NCBI RefSeq assembly: GCF_014534645.1
Contig: NZ_JACVQF010000238.1
Span: 62,001-126,000, forward strand
Direction of reading: 5' to 3'
From: Streptomyces griseicoloratus
Lineage (GTDB): Bacteria; Actinomycetota; Actinomycetes; Streptomycetales; Streptomycetaceae
DNA length: 64,000 bases
A program made the translations under genes and the position numbers. Of this stretch, positions 44,101 to 51,235 are shown in pieces. The number at the start of each line of letters is the position of its first letter. The first letter of the stretch is position 1. Below the pieces are notes generated by a model. It was not told the DNA's origin, ran no database searches, and saw only the letters and a program-made list of their open reading frames with translations.

Positions 44101-44290
44101 CGGCGGCGTTCTGGGCGAGCTCGACGACCAGCCGGTCCCGGTAGCCGCCGAGGACCAGGTCCTCCTCGGCGTTGGCGTCCTCACGGAACCGGGCGGGGCT
44201 CGTCGCCCAGGCGTCCAGCACCCCGCGCCGCAGACGTGCCGTACCGAACGGGTCCGCGCCCTCGGCGGCGGGCCGCACGAACTTGCTCAC
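41168..44290 (-). CDS. Large GHKL-ATPase (sacsin N-terminal-like) protein
   Basis: This 1040-aa protein has an N-terminal Bergerat-fold ATPase (~30-190): N-box VELAQNAADAAARAG, the segment VAANTGAPLDAAGVESLSTL, and GRFGVGFAAVLAVTDEP as the lid glycine box. This is the Hsp90/sacsin-type arrangement. The remaining ~850 residues are acidic, Leu- and Asp-rich, with no domain I can name. Sacsin-like proteins are proposed chaperones. GTG at 44290 has AGGAGAG 5 nt upstream and gives (M)SKFVRPAAEG. Single gene, convergent with the P-ATPase. Substrate unknown. Confidence 0.85.
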   Translation of the reverse strand: MSKFVRPAAEGADPFGTARLRRGVLDAWATSPARFREDANAEEDLVLGGYRDRLVVELAQNAADAAARAGVPGRLRLTLRDGVLVAANTGAPLDAAGVESLSTLRASAKRDTGAGAVGRFGVGFAAVLAVTDEPAVVGRHGGVRWSLAEARDLAADTARHSPGLGDEIRRRDGHVPLLRLPYAAEGTAPDPYDTVVILPLRDAAAADLAERLLHAVDDALLLALPGLEEVVIETTEVRTLRRRSAGALTAVDDSREGVTHWRTTAAHGPLTADLLADRPVEERLRPHWSVTWAVPVDSEGAPVRPRTSPVVHAPTPSDEPLGVPALLIASFPLDSTRRHAAPGPLTDFLVQRAADAYAGLLADWRPVTAGIIDLVPGPLGKGELDGALRQAILDRLPRTSFLPPAVPPAEHGDEDLPESLRPRDAEVVEGAGADTVRVLAEVLPTLLPAGLERRAELRALGVARVPLTDAVDRLAGLEKEPDWWRRLYDSLAGVDPDRLSGLPVPLADGRTTIGPRQVLLPTPDAAPLDPEILARLGLKVAHPDAAHPLLEKLGALPAVPRAVLTTPQVRAAVAASLDDEGGTSWEEDALDAEELADTVLGLVRDAGLEPGDEPWLGALALPDEDGEPAPAGELVFPGGPFAQVMREGELAAVDLELAEKWGPGPLAACGVLVDFALVRATDVVLDPDELEPREGDFAEPDDAGLLDAVDVWSEDVLDRFPDTPVPPVATEIVAVRDLDLVDDDKWPQALALLSKPPLRDAIVEPVRILLADGTHEVVRPYTAWWLRGHPVLGGRRPAGLRAAGGDPLLRGLYDEADATGFEDEQVLRALGVRTSVAALLDEPGGAAELLDRLADPDRPVTAAQLHALYGALAELDPEQVTLPDELRAVVDGRVEVVDAADAVVVDSPDLLPFTSGVPLLPVRPTRAAELAELFQVRRLSESVTGRVDSEGAEHDVPEPVRVLLGARTPMWYVEHEELVVDGVEIDWRLTDDGVLHAATLEGVAAGLAWAAGQWPRRFEVAALLEDPSRTEELARDRWFD

Positions 44291-44484
44291 GGTCACTCTC
44301 CTCATCGACGGATCACGAAGGTACCGCGAGGACGCCGACCCGCCGGTCCGGCGATCAGCCGTCGAGCCCCGGTCAACACCATTCTCAGCCCGCCCCGACG
44401 CTTTACGCCGCCCGCCGCCCCACCGGGCGACCAGCCGTCCCACGCCACAGCCCCATCCCCAGCGGCACCGAGGACGCGCCACCT

Positions 44485-44737
44485 CCCGGCCCGACCGACA
44501 ACCAGCCACCGAGCGCCGCTCAGCACCACTTCCCAGCCCGACCGACGATCAGCCACCGCACCACGGCCGCCGCCACTACCCAGCCCGGCCGACGATCAGC
44601 CCGAACGCCGTCAGCGCCACCTCCCAGCCCAACCGACGATCAGCCACCGATCGCCGTCAGCGCCACCTTCCAGCCCGTCCGGCGTTTGAGGACGAGGCCG
44701 TCAGGGCCGACCGGGGGTCCGGGGGCGCAGCCCCCGG
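44485..44737. repeat. 47-bp tandem repeat array plus dispersed Streptomyces element and hairpin
   Basis: The 537-nt gap 44291-44827 holds no convincing gene. Degenerate units starting CCCAGCCC and containing CGACGATCAGCC run at 44485-44531, 44532-44578, 44579-44622 and 44623-44668. They lead into the element CCAGCCCGTCCGGCGTTTG, which I recall as dispersed in many copies in Streptomyces genomes. A perfect hairpin CCGGGGGC/GCCCCCGG (44719-44726, 44730-44737) closes the array and may terminate the DUF3027 transcript. Earlier partial units extend back to ~44340. Confidence 0.65.
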
Positions 44738-44827
44738 GGACGCGCGCCACGACGCACCCGCACCCGCCGCCGGCGCGCACCCGGCACGACGGCAACCGCA
44801 CCCGCCCCCCACCCGGCAGGGCACGGC

Positions 44828-45754
44828 TCAGGAATGCCCCAGCTCCGCCGAGGACTCGTCCTCGGTCACCGGCACCGACCCGGAGTCCGACGCCGGCCGC
44901 AGCGGGAACGGGTCGATCCGCGTCTCGTCGATCACCGGCGGAGCCGGCTGCGGCGGCCTCGGCATGACCGCGGCCTCGGAGTGGCCTCCGCAGCCGTAGG
45001 CCAGGGAGACGACCCGCCCGTCGGCCGGTGAGAACTCGTTGGCGCACACGCCGAACGCCTGGCCCAGGGAGCCGCCGATGGGGGTCAGGAAGCCGCAGGA
45101 GGCGCAGGAGGCGGGGGCCGCCTGGGCCATCGCCGTCTTGGGGCCGAACGCCTCCTCCCAGCGGTCGGCCGCGATGTGCAGGCCGTACCGGGACAGCACC
45201 CGGGCCCGGCGCATGCCCAGTTCCTCGGCAACCGCCGCGATCGAACCGCGCGCCGGGACGGCCGGCAGCCCGGCCGGCGGGCCCGCCGTCACCTCGGCGT
45301 CCTCGGCCTCCACCAGGTCGGCCATCTCGTGGGAGACGGCGGAGTTCGGCGGCGGCTCGTCCTCGCCGGACCAGCCCGGCTCCAGACGCAGGTCCTCGGC
45401 GTCGGTGGGCAGCAGGTCGCCGGGGCCCATGTCGCCGGGCCGCAGCCGCTCGCTCCACGGCACCCACTCGGGGGCGAGCACGGCGTCGGGGCCGGGCAGC
45501 AGCACGGCCTCGTCCACCGTGACGATCTTGGCGCGGGAGGCGCGGGCCACCGTCACGGCCCAGCGCCAGCCCCGGTACCCGAGTTCCTTGCAGGCGAAGA
45601 AGTGCGTGACGACGCGGTCACCCTCCGACACGAGCCCCTCGTGCTCGCCGACCACGCCGGGCGCGGCCGCCTCCTCCGCCGCGGCCCGGGCGAGGTCGAC
45701 CGCCTCGGCGCACAGGCGGTCGGGGGTGCGGCTTCGCGTTGTCGCTGCGCTCAC
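44828..45754 (-). CDS. DUF3027 protein
   Basis: This 308-aa actinobacterial protein of unknown function matches DUF3027: LCAEAVDLARAAAEEAAAP, GDRVVTHFFACKELGYRGWRW (~48), PEWVPWSERLRPGDMGPGDLL (~97), then an acidic linker, and the C-terminal part VLSRYGLHIAADRWEEAFGP with a CASCGF...GCGGH cysteine set (~220-262), possibly a zinc site. GTG start at 45754 behind GGAGAG. Single gene; divergent from the MFS gene. Conserved neighbour of the futalosine-pathway genes in Streptomyces, as far as I recall. Confidence 0.9.
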   Translation of the reverse strand: MSAATTRSRTPDRLCAEAVDLARAAAEEAAAPGVVGEHEGLVSEGDRVVTHFFACKELGYRGWRWAVTVARASRAKIVTVDEAVLLPGPDAVLAPEWVPWSERLRPGDMGPGDLLPTDAEDLRLEPGWSGEDEPPPNSAVSHEMADLVEAEDAEVTAGPPAGLPAVPARGSIAAVAEELGMRRARVLSRYGLHIAADRWEEAFGPKTAMAQAAPASCASCGFLTPIGGSLGQAFGVCANEFSPADGRVVSLAYGCGGHSEAAVMPRPPQPAPPVIDETRIDPFPLRPASDSGSVPVTEDESSAELGHS

Positions 45755-46122
45755 AGGTATCGCTTCTCTCCATACGCCGTCTCACGAGTGCGCCGCTGCC
45801 TGCGAGGGGCGGACGGAGCGGACCTGTGGACCGCGTCGACGTCCGCGCCCGATCGCGCTCGGGCACACCTACGTCATCCATTCTGCGGGATGGCCGTACG
45901 GCGCGCGGCCGAGAACGTTCGCCACGGCGCGCTACGCACGCTACCTGCTCATGTGCGCTGGGCCTACACCGACGGGAGTTTCGGCGAGGGCACGGACCGG
46001 CTCCGGGCCCGGCCCGGGCCGGTCGCGCAGCCGCCGTCCACGGGGGTGCCCGGACCGACCCGATCAGCGCCATCCGCGCCGTATCGGCGCTATACGCCGG
46101 GCTCTCGGGGCACTATGACGGG
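45755..46122. other. Divergent intergenic region with inverted repeat
   Basis: This 368-nt stretch between DUF3027 and the MFS gene has no supported gene. It contains GACCGG (45995-46000) paired with CCGGTC (46019-46024) around a GGGCCC-rich centre. A possible -10 CACTAT (46111-46116) lies 6 nt before the MFS start codon. Confidence 0.4.
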
Positions 46123-47511
46123 GTGGCAGCCGCGCGGACGGAGTTCAAGGGCGGGAGCCGGGGACGCGGTCCCGGGCGGTTCCGTGCGGTCGGCCGCGCC
46201 CTGCACCTGCCGGTGACGGGCACGGCCCGCGGCATCCGCCGGGCCACGCACGCGCACGGCGCCGGCGAGTCCGGCCTCGGCAAACTGATCGAACTGCACG
46301 GGGTGAACGGCGCCGGGGACGTCATGATCACCGTCGCCCTCGCCTCCACCGTCTTCTTCTCCGTCCCCACCGACGAGGCCCGGGGCCGGGTCGCGCTCTA
46401 CCTCGCCATCACCATGGCACCGTTCACGCTCCTCGCGCCGGTGATCGGCCCGCTGCTGGACCGCGTGCCGCACGGCCGCCGCGCGGCGATGGCGACGGCC
46501 ATGGCGGCCCGGGCGCTGCTCGCGCTGGTGCTGTCCGGGGCGGTCATCACCGGCAGCATCGAGATGTATCCGGCCGCACTGGGCGTGCTGGTCGCCTCGA
46601 AGGCGTACGGCGTGGTCAGGAGCGCGGTGGTGCCCCGGCTGCTGCCGCCCCGCTTCTCGCTGGTGAAGGCGAACTCGCGGGTCACGCTCTGCGGGCTGCT
46701 CGCCACCGGGGCCGCCGCGCCGATCGGGGCGGGGCTGCAGCAGCTCGGGCCGCGCTGGCCGCTGTACGGCGCCTTCGTGATCTTCGTGGTGGGGACGTTC
46801 CTGTCCTTCACGCTGCCGCCGAAGGTCGACTCGGCGCGGGGCGAGGACCGGGCGCTGCTCGCCGCGGACGAGCACCATCTGCACGTGCCGCGCCGGCGGC
46901 CGGTCAAGCGTCCCGGGCTGCGCACGGTCGGCCCGGCGGTCACCCACGCGCTGACCGCGAACGCCGCCATCCGCTGCCTGTCGGGCTTCCTGATCTTCTT
47001 CCTGGCCTTCCTGCTGCGCGAGCATCCGATGACGGGCCAGAGCGCGGCCGTGTCGCTGGGCATCGTGGGCGTCGCGGCCGGTGCGGGCAACGCGCTCGGC
47101 ACGGCCGTCGGCGCCTGGCTGCGGGCGCGGGCGCCGGAGATCATCATCGTGACGGTCGTGGCGTGCGTGCTGGGCGCCGCGGTCACCGCCGCGGTGTTCT
47201 TCGGGGCGGTCCTGGTGGCGGTCCTGGCGGCGATGGCCGGATTCGCGCAGGCGCTGGCCAAGCTGTCGCTGGACGCGCTGATCCAGCGGGACGTGCCCGA
47301 GCAGGTCCGCACCTCGGCGTTCGCCCGGTCGGAGACGCTGCTGCAGGTGTCCTGGGTGTTCGGCGGGGCGGTCGGCATCGTGCTGCCGCTGAACGGCACG
47401 CTGGGCCTGTCGGTGGCCGCGGCGATCGTCGCCACCGGCTGGCTGACCACCGCGAGGGGGCTGATCGGCTCGGCGCGGCACGGTGGCGGCGCACGGCCGA
47501 GGGTGGCGTGA
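46123..47511 (+). CDS. MFS transporter
   Basis: This is a 462-aa membrane protein with ~60 hydrophilic N-terminal residues, then about 11-12 hydrophobic segments. Landmarks: LIELHGVNGAGDVMITVALAST (TM1, ~58), GPLLDRVPHGRRAAMATAM (MFS loop motif ~110), RLLPPRFSLVKANSRVTLCG and LIQRDVPEQVRTSAFARSETLLQ (~387). The last motif resembles MFS_3-type exporters. The GTG at 46123 is favoured by a -10-like CACTAT 6 nt upstream (leaderless), but the frame is open further. Precedes the DUF2771 lipoprotein gene by 59 nt. Substrate unknown. Confidence 0.85.
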   Translation: MAAARTEFKGGSRGRGPGRFRAVGRALHLPVTGTARGIRRATHAHGAGESGLGKLIELHGVNGAGDVMITVALASTVFFSVPTDEARGRVALYLAITMAPFTLLAPVIGPLLDRVPHGRRAAMATAMAARALLALVLSGAVITGSIEMYPAALGVLVASKAYGVVRSAVVPRLLPPRFSLVKANSRVTLCGLLATGAAAPIGAGLQQLGPRWPLYGAFVIFVVGTFLSFTLPPKVDSARGEDRALLAADEHHLHVPRRRPVKRPGLRTVGPAVTHALTANAAIRCLSGFLIFFLAFLLREHPMTGQSAAVSLGIVGVAAGAGNALGTAVGAWLRARAPEIIIVTVVACVLGAAVTAAVFFGAVLVAVLAAMAGFAQALAKLSLDALIQRDVPEQVRTSAFARSETLLQVSWVFGGAVGIVLPLNGTLGLSVAAAIVATGWLTTARGLIGSARHGGGARPRVA

Positions 47512-47570
47512 CGTACGGCACGCCGTACCCAGGTGGGGAACGCGGTGGGCATGCCAGATAGCCTTCGCCC

Positions 47571-48059
47571 ATGACCACGTTGCAATCCGTTGTGCGACGC
47601 CGCCGCGCCGTCGCCGCCGCCGGCGCCGTATCCGCCGGACTGCTCCTGCTGTCGGCGTGTGACCAGCCGACGCCCATGTCGACGGTCACGGTCGGCAGCT
47701 CCTCGGTCAGCTCCGAGGCCACCTGCGGCGGTGAGGACAAGGTCCTCACGACCGCCGAGATCCAGAAGTGCCTGCAGGACAAGGACGTCGACACCATCAC
47801 GGTCGACCCGGACGAGACCGTGCGCATCGGCGTCGACCCGGAGGTCGCCGACAAGCGCTGGACGATCCTGATGAACGGTCAGCAGCTCACCGACGACAGC
47901 AACAAGACCTACCGCACGGTCCCCGGCAGCGTGTTCTTCAACGCCCAGTACGGCGCCCAGGGCGACTCGACGCTGGTGACCGTCAAGGCCGGCGACGGCA
48001 AGGACGACAGCGACAAGGCCACCGGCCTGTGGTCCTTCAAGCTGAAGAAGGACGACTGA
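47571..48059 (+). CDS. DUF2771 lipoprotein
   Basis: This 162-aa protein has a lipoprotein signal: RRRRAVAAAGAVSAGLLLLSAC with the lipobox LSAC at residues 27-30. The mature part (~30-162) is acidic with a beta-rich look (TVRIGVDPEVADKRWTILMN, YRTVPGSVFFNAQYG). It matches the DUF2771 family. Expected at the outer face of the membrane. A -10 TAGCCT (47559-47564) lies 6 nt before the ATG without a ribosome site. The mqnB gene begins 11 nt after its stop, so it probably heads the mqnB-mqnD transcript. Confidence 0.88.
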   Translation: MTTLQSVVRRRRAVAAAGAVSAGLLLLSACDQPTPMSTVTVGSSSVSSEATCGGEDKVLTTAEIQKCLQDKDVDTITVDPDETVRIGVDPEVADKRWTILMNGQQLTDDSNKTYRTVPGSVFFNAQYGAQGDSTLVTVKAGDGKDDSDKATGLWSFKLKKDD

Positions 48060-48070
48060 CCACGTCCTCC

Positions 48071-48781
48071 GTGCGCGTCCTCGTGGCCACCGCGGTCCCC
48101 GCCGAACGGGACGCGGTGGCCCGGGCGTTCCCGGGACCGGTCCGGGAGGTGCCCCGCCCCGGGGTGACGCTCCACCGGGTCCCGGACGGCGCCTGCGACC
48201 TCCTGGCGGCCGGTGTCGGCCCCGCCCTCGCCGCCGCCTCCACGGCGGCCGCCCTGACCGCCGCGGCCCTCGACGCGGCCCCGTACGGCCTGGTCGTCTC
48301 CGCCGGGATCGGCGGCGGCTTCGCGCCCGGGGCGCCGGTCGGCTCCCTCGTCGTCGCCGACACGATCACCGCCGCCGACCTCGGCGCCGAGACGGCCGAC
48401 GGTTTCCTCCCGGTCACCGAGCTCGGCTTCGGGACCGTCACCCACCATCCGCCCGCCGAGCTGGTCCGCGCGGTCGCCGACGCGACCGGGGCCCGCCCGG
48501 GCACCGTCCTGACCGGGTCCACCGTGACCGGCACCGCCGAGCGCGCGGCGCTGCTGCGCGCCCGTCACCCCCGCGCCCTGGCCGAGGCCATGGAGGGCTT
48601 CGGCGTCGCCGAGGCCGCGGCCGCGCACGGGGTTCCGGTGCTGGAGCTGCGCGCCGTCTCCAACCCGGTCGGCCCGCGCGACCGTGCCGCCTGGCGCATC
48701 GGCGACGCGCTCGCCGCCCTGACGGATGCCTTCGGGAAGCTCGGGCCCGTCCTGACGAGTTGGAACCCACATGACCGCTGA
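48071..48781 (+). CDS. mqnB: Futalosine hydrolase
   Basis: This 236-aa nucleoside-phosphorylase-fold enzyme cleaves futalosine to dehypoxanthine futalosine and hypoxanthine in the futalosine route to menaquinone. Landmarks: VLVATAVPAERDAVARAFPG, LLAAGVGPALAAASTAAAL (~43), GLVVSAGIGGGFAPGAPVG, VADTITAADLGAET and AMEGFGVAEAAAAHGVPVLELRAVSNPVG given in two parts (AMEGFGVAEAAAAHG; LELRAVSNPVGPRD, the active-site Glu/Asp region). GTG at 48071; ends 11 nt inside mqnD. Part of a DUF2771-mqnB-mqnD unit. Confidence 0.95.
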   Translation: MRVLVATAVPAERDAVARAFPGPVREVPRPGVTLHRVPDGACDLLAAGVGPALAAASTAAALTAAALDAAPYGLVVSAGIGGGFAPGAPVGSLVVADTITAADLGAETADGFLPVTELGFGTVTHHPPAELVRAVADATGARPGTVLTGSTVTGTAERAALLRARHPRALAEAMEGFGVAEAAAAHGVPVLELRAVSNPVGPRDRAAWRIGDALAALTDAFGKLGPVLTSWNPHDR

Positions 48782-49619
48782 GCCCCTGAAGATCGCCTAC
48801 TCGCCCTGCCCGAACGACACCTTCGTCTTCGACGCCCTGGCCCACGGCCGGGTCCCCGGCGCGCCCGCGCTGGACGTGACGTTCGCCGACATCGACATCA
48901 CCAACGGCATGGCCGAGCGCGGCGAGTTCGACGTGCTGAAGGTGTCGTACGCCGTCCTGCCGTACGTCCTCGACGAGTACGCCCTGCTGCCCTGCGGCGG
49001 CGCGCTGGGCCGGGGCTGCGGGCCGCTGGTGCTGACCCGGGAGGCGGACACCGACCTGCGCGGGCGCACGGTCGCGGTGCCGAGCGAGAAGTCGACGGCG
49101 TACCTGCTGTTCCGGCTGTGGGCGGCGGATACCGTGCCCGGCGGGGTCGGGGAGATCGTGGTGATGCCGTTCCACGAGATCATGCCGGCCGTGCGGGACG
49201 GCAAGGTCGACGCGGGGCTCGTGATCCACGAGGCGCGCTTCACCTACCAGAACTACGGGCTGCACAAGCTCGCCGACATGGGCGAGCACTGGGAGCGCAC
49301 CACGGGGCTGCCCATCCCGCTCGGCGCGATCATCGCCAGGCGGTCGCTGGGCGCCGCGACGCTGACCCTGCTCGCCGACTCGATCCGTACGTCCGTGCGC
49401 GCCGCCTGGGACGACCCCGAGGTCTCCCGCCCGTACGTCATGGAGCACGCGCAGGAGATGGACCCGGCCGTCGCCGACCAGCACATCGGGCTGTACGTCA
49501 ACGAGTTCACCGCCGGCCTCGGCGAGGACGGGTACGCGGCGGTCCGGGGACTGCTGACGCGCGCGGCGGCCGAGGGACTGGTGCCGGCCCTCGGCCCGGA
49601 CGCGCTCGCCTTCCCCTGA
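48771..49619 (+). CDS. mqnD: 1,4-dihydroxy-6-naphthoate synthase
   Basis: This 282-aa enzyme has a periplasmic-binding-protein fold and makes 1,4-dihydroxy-6-naphthoate from cyclic dehypoxanthine futalosine in menaquinone synthesis. Landmarks: LKIAYSPCPNDTFVFDALAHG, FADIDITNGMAERGEFDVLKVSY (in parts), GRGCGPLVLTRE (~82), VMPFHEIMPAVRDGKVDAGLVIHE (~130) and FTYQNYGLHKLADMGEHWE with the active-site His. The ATG overlaps mqnB by 11 nt, so translation is coupled. Confidence 0.97.
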   Translation: MTAEPLKIAYSPCPNDTFVFDALAHGRVPGAPALDVTFADIDITNGMAERGEFDVLKVSYAVLPYVLDEYALLPCGGALGRGCGPLVLTREADTDLRGRTVAVPSEKSTAYLLFRLWAADTVPGGVGEIVVMPFHEIMPAVRDGKVDAGLVIHEARFTYQNYGLHKLADMGEHWERTTGLPIPLGAIIARRSLGAATLTLLADSIRTSVRAAWDDPEVSRPYVMEHAQEMDPAVADQHIGLYVNEFTAGLGEDGYAAVRGLLTRAAAEGLVPALGPDALAFP

Positions 49620-49625
49620 CGGACG

Positions 49626-49650
49626 CCAGGGCCTGTCCGGCAGGCCCTGG
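49626..49650. terminator. Bidirectional terminator after mqnD
   Basis: CCAGGGCCTG (49626-49635) and CAGGCCCTGG (49641-49650) form a perfect 10-bp stem with loop TCCGG, followed by ATTCCTAG. It sits between the mqnD stop and the convergent cold-shock gene. Confidence 0.75.
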
Positions 49651-49654
49651 ATTC

Positions 49655-50038
49655 CTAGACGTCGAGCTGGTCCGCGACCGCGCGGAGCAGCCCGGCGATC
49701 TTCTTGCCGGAGGACTTGTCGGGGTAGCGGCCCTTCTCCAGCATCGGCGTGATGTTCTCCAGGAGCGTCGTCAGGTCCTGGACGATGGAGGCCAGTTCGT
49801 CGGGCTTCTTGCGCTGCGCGGCGGCGACCGAGGGGGCCGGCTCCAGTACGGTCAGGGAAAGGGCCTGGTCGCCGCGCTGTCCGGCGACGACGCCGAACTC
49901 CACGCGCTGCCCGGGCTTCAGTGTCTCGACTCCGGCGGGGAGGACCGAGGAATGGACGAAGACGTCACCGCCGTCGTCGCGGGAGAGAAAGCCGAAGCCC
50001 TTCTCGCTGTTGAACCACTTGACCTTGCCGGTAGGCAC
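49655..50038 (-). CDS. Cold-shock-domain protein with C-terminal extension
   Basis: This 127-aa protein has a cold-shock domain (1-65) with RNP1 [10 protein letters not shown] and RNP2 DVFVHSSVL, which bind single-stranded RNA/DNA. The C-terminal ~60 residues ([20 protein letters not shown]...) form a helical extension common in this actinobacterial subgroup and longer than ordinary 67-aa CspA proteins. GTG start with GAGGACAGAC just upstream. Probably an RNA chaperone. Single gene, convergent with mqnD. Confidence 0.93.
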   Translation of the reverse strand: MPTGKVKWFNSEKGFGFLSRDDGGDVFVHSSVLPAGVETLKPGQRVEFGVVAGQRGDQALSLTVLEPAPSVAAAQRKKPDELASIVQDLTTLLENITPMLEKGRYPDKSSGKKIAGLLRAVADQLDV

Positions 50039-50210
50039 GTCTGTCCTCGTCCTCGTACTCGTCGGAAAACTGCTGCTGGCTACTGCTGAAACGGCTCTTG
50101 ATAGCACTCGGGCGGGTCGTCGGACCCGCCGGTACCAAGGCTAATGGTCTTCGGGCCGGTGACAAGACGTCGCCCGGTTGTTCCCTCGCGCTGGGAACTA
50201 CCCTGGTCGG

Positions 50211-50471
50211 GTGCGTGACAAAACCCAAACGAATTCCGCCGCGCCCGGTGATCGGCTGATCCGCGCCGGTGCGATCGTCTTCTTCATCGGTGCCGCGGCC
50301 ACATTGGTCACGGTGGCCCCGCTGTTTCTGGGGACGGCTCCCTTTCCCACATACATGTTCGGATTGAGCATGCTGATGGGAGTCGGGTTCCTGATCGCCG
50401 GTGCGGGCGTGCTCCAGTCGGTCGCGGCGGGGCGGCGTCAGGCGCGCGCGGCCTCGAACCCCTCCCGGTAG
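50211..50471 (+). CDS. Small two-helix membrane protein
   Basis: This 86-aa protein has two transmembrane helices (LIRAGAIVFFIGAAATLVTV and MFGLSMLMGVGFLIAGAGVL) linked by LGTAPFPTY, with basic ends. No family function is known to me. GTG at 50211, with -10 TACCCT (50199-50204) 6 nt upstream and no ribosome site, implying a leaderless mRNA. The 3' end overlaps the convergent HAD gene by 34 nt. Confidence 0.8.
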   Translation: MRDKTQTNSAAPGDRLIRAGAIVFFIGAAATLVTVAPLFLGTAPFPTYMFGLSMLMGVGFLIAGAGVLQSVAAGRRQARAASNPSR

Positions 50472-51082
50472 GCGGCGAGCCATTCCGGGAATTCCGTCAG
50501 GTCGGTGAGGACCGTGTCGGCGCCCGCGGCGCGCAGTTCGTCCGCGCTGCACGGGCCGCTGGCGACGGCCACGGAGTACGCGCCCGCCGTGCGCGCGCCG
50601 CGCACGTCGCCCAGGTGGTCGCCGACGTACACGTCCGCGCCGTGCTCGCGCAGCGCCGTGGCCTTGCGCTCGGCCCACAGGTCGCCGACGACCGCGTCCG
50701 GCTCGATGCCGAGGTGCTCCAGGTGCAGCCTGGCGTTCGGCTCGTGCTTGGCGGTGACGACGATCGCCCGTCCGCCGGCCGCGCGCACGGCCGCTATCGC
50801 CTCCCGGGCGCCGGGCAGCGCGGACGTGGCCGCGACGGCGTAGGCGGGGTACATCTCGCGGTACAGCGCGGCGGTGGCCGCGATCTGCTCCGCCGGGAAC
50901 CAGTGCGCCAGCTCCTCCTCCAGCGGCGGCCCGAGCCGTGTGACGGCCAGGTCGGCGTCGACGTACGTGCCCGTCCGCTCGGTCAGCGCCAGGTAGCAGG
51001 CGCGGATGCCGGGGCGCGAGTCGATCAGGGTCATGTCGAGATCGAAGCCGACGGTCGGTGCGGGGCGGGTCGTGGAGGACAT
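50438..51082 (-). CDS. HAD-superfamily phosphatase (phosphoglycolate phosphatase-like)
   Basis: This is a 214-aa HAD hydrolase with the nucleophile motif VGFDLDMTLIDSRPG (Asp near residue 14), a helical cap (~25-85), motif II AIVVTAKHE (Thr), Lys in WAERKATAL and motif IV VYVGDHLGDVRGAR (~155). Substrate unassigned; Gph/PpaX-like. The ATG at 51082 has CACAAT 7 nt upstream and no ribosome site, consistent with a leaderless start; the ATG at 51091 is an alternative. Confidence 0.9.
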   Translation of the reverse strand: MSSTTRPAPTVGFDLDMTLIDSRPGIRACYLALTERTGTYVDADLAVTRLGPPLEEELAHWFPAEQIAATAALYREMYPAYAVAATSALPGAREAIAAVRAAGGRAIVVTAKHEPNARLHLEHLGIEPDAVVGDLWAERKATALREHGADVYVGDHLGDVRGARTAGAYSVAVASGPCSADELRAAGADTVLTDLTEFPEWLAAYREGFEAARA

Positions 51083-51169
51083 GAGAGCCATTGTGCCGGG
51101 GCGGCGGGGCGTCCCTCACCGGGGCGGGGCACGGGCTGTGCACGACCGGGTCACGGAGCGCGTACGACT

Positions 51170-51199
51170 TTGGCCTAAACTCAGCCAAGCCTTACCTGA
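51170..51199 (+). promoter_or_regulatory. Promoter with DtxR/DmdR-type iron box
   Basis: TTGGCC (51170-51175), 17 bp and TACCTG (51193-51198) form a promoter. It overlaps a 19-bp imperfect palindrome (51181-51199, TCAGCCAAGCCTTACCTGA) matching 12 of 19 positions of the Streptomyces iron box TTAGGTTAGGCTCACCTAA. Iron-loaded DmdR1 should block it. Confidence 0.6.
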
Positions 51200-51235
51200 C
51201 TTTTACGCCGTCTGCCGTCGAAAGAGAGCCCGTCC

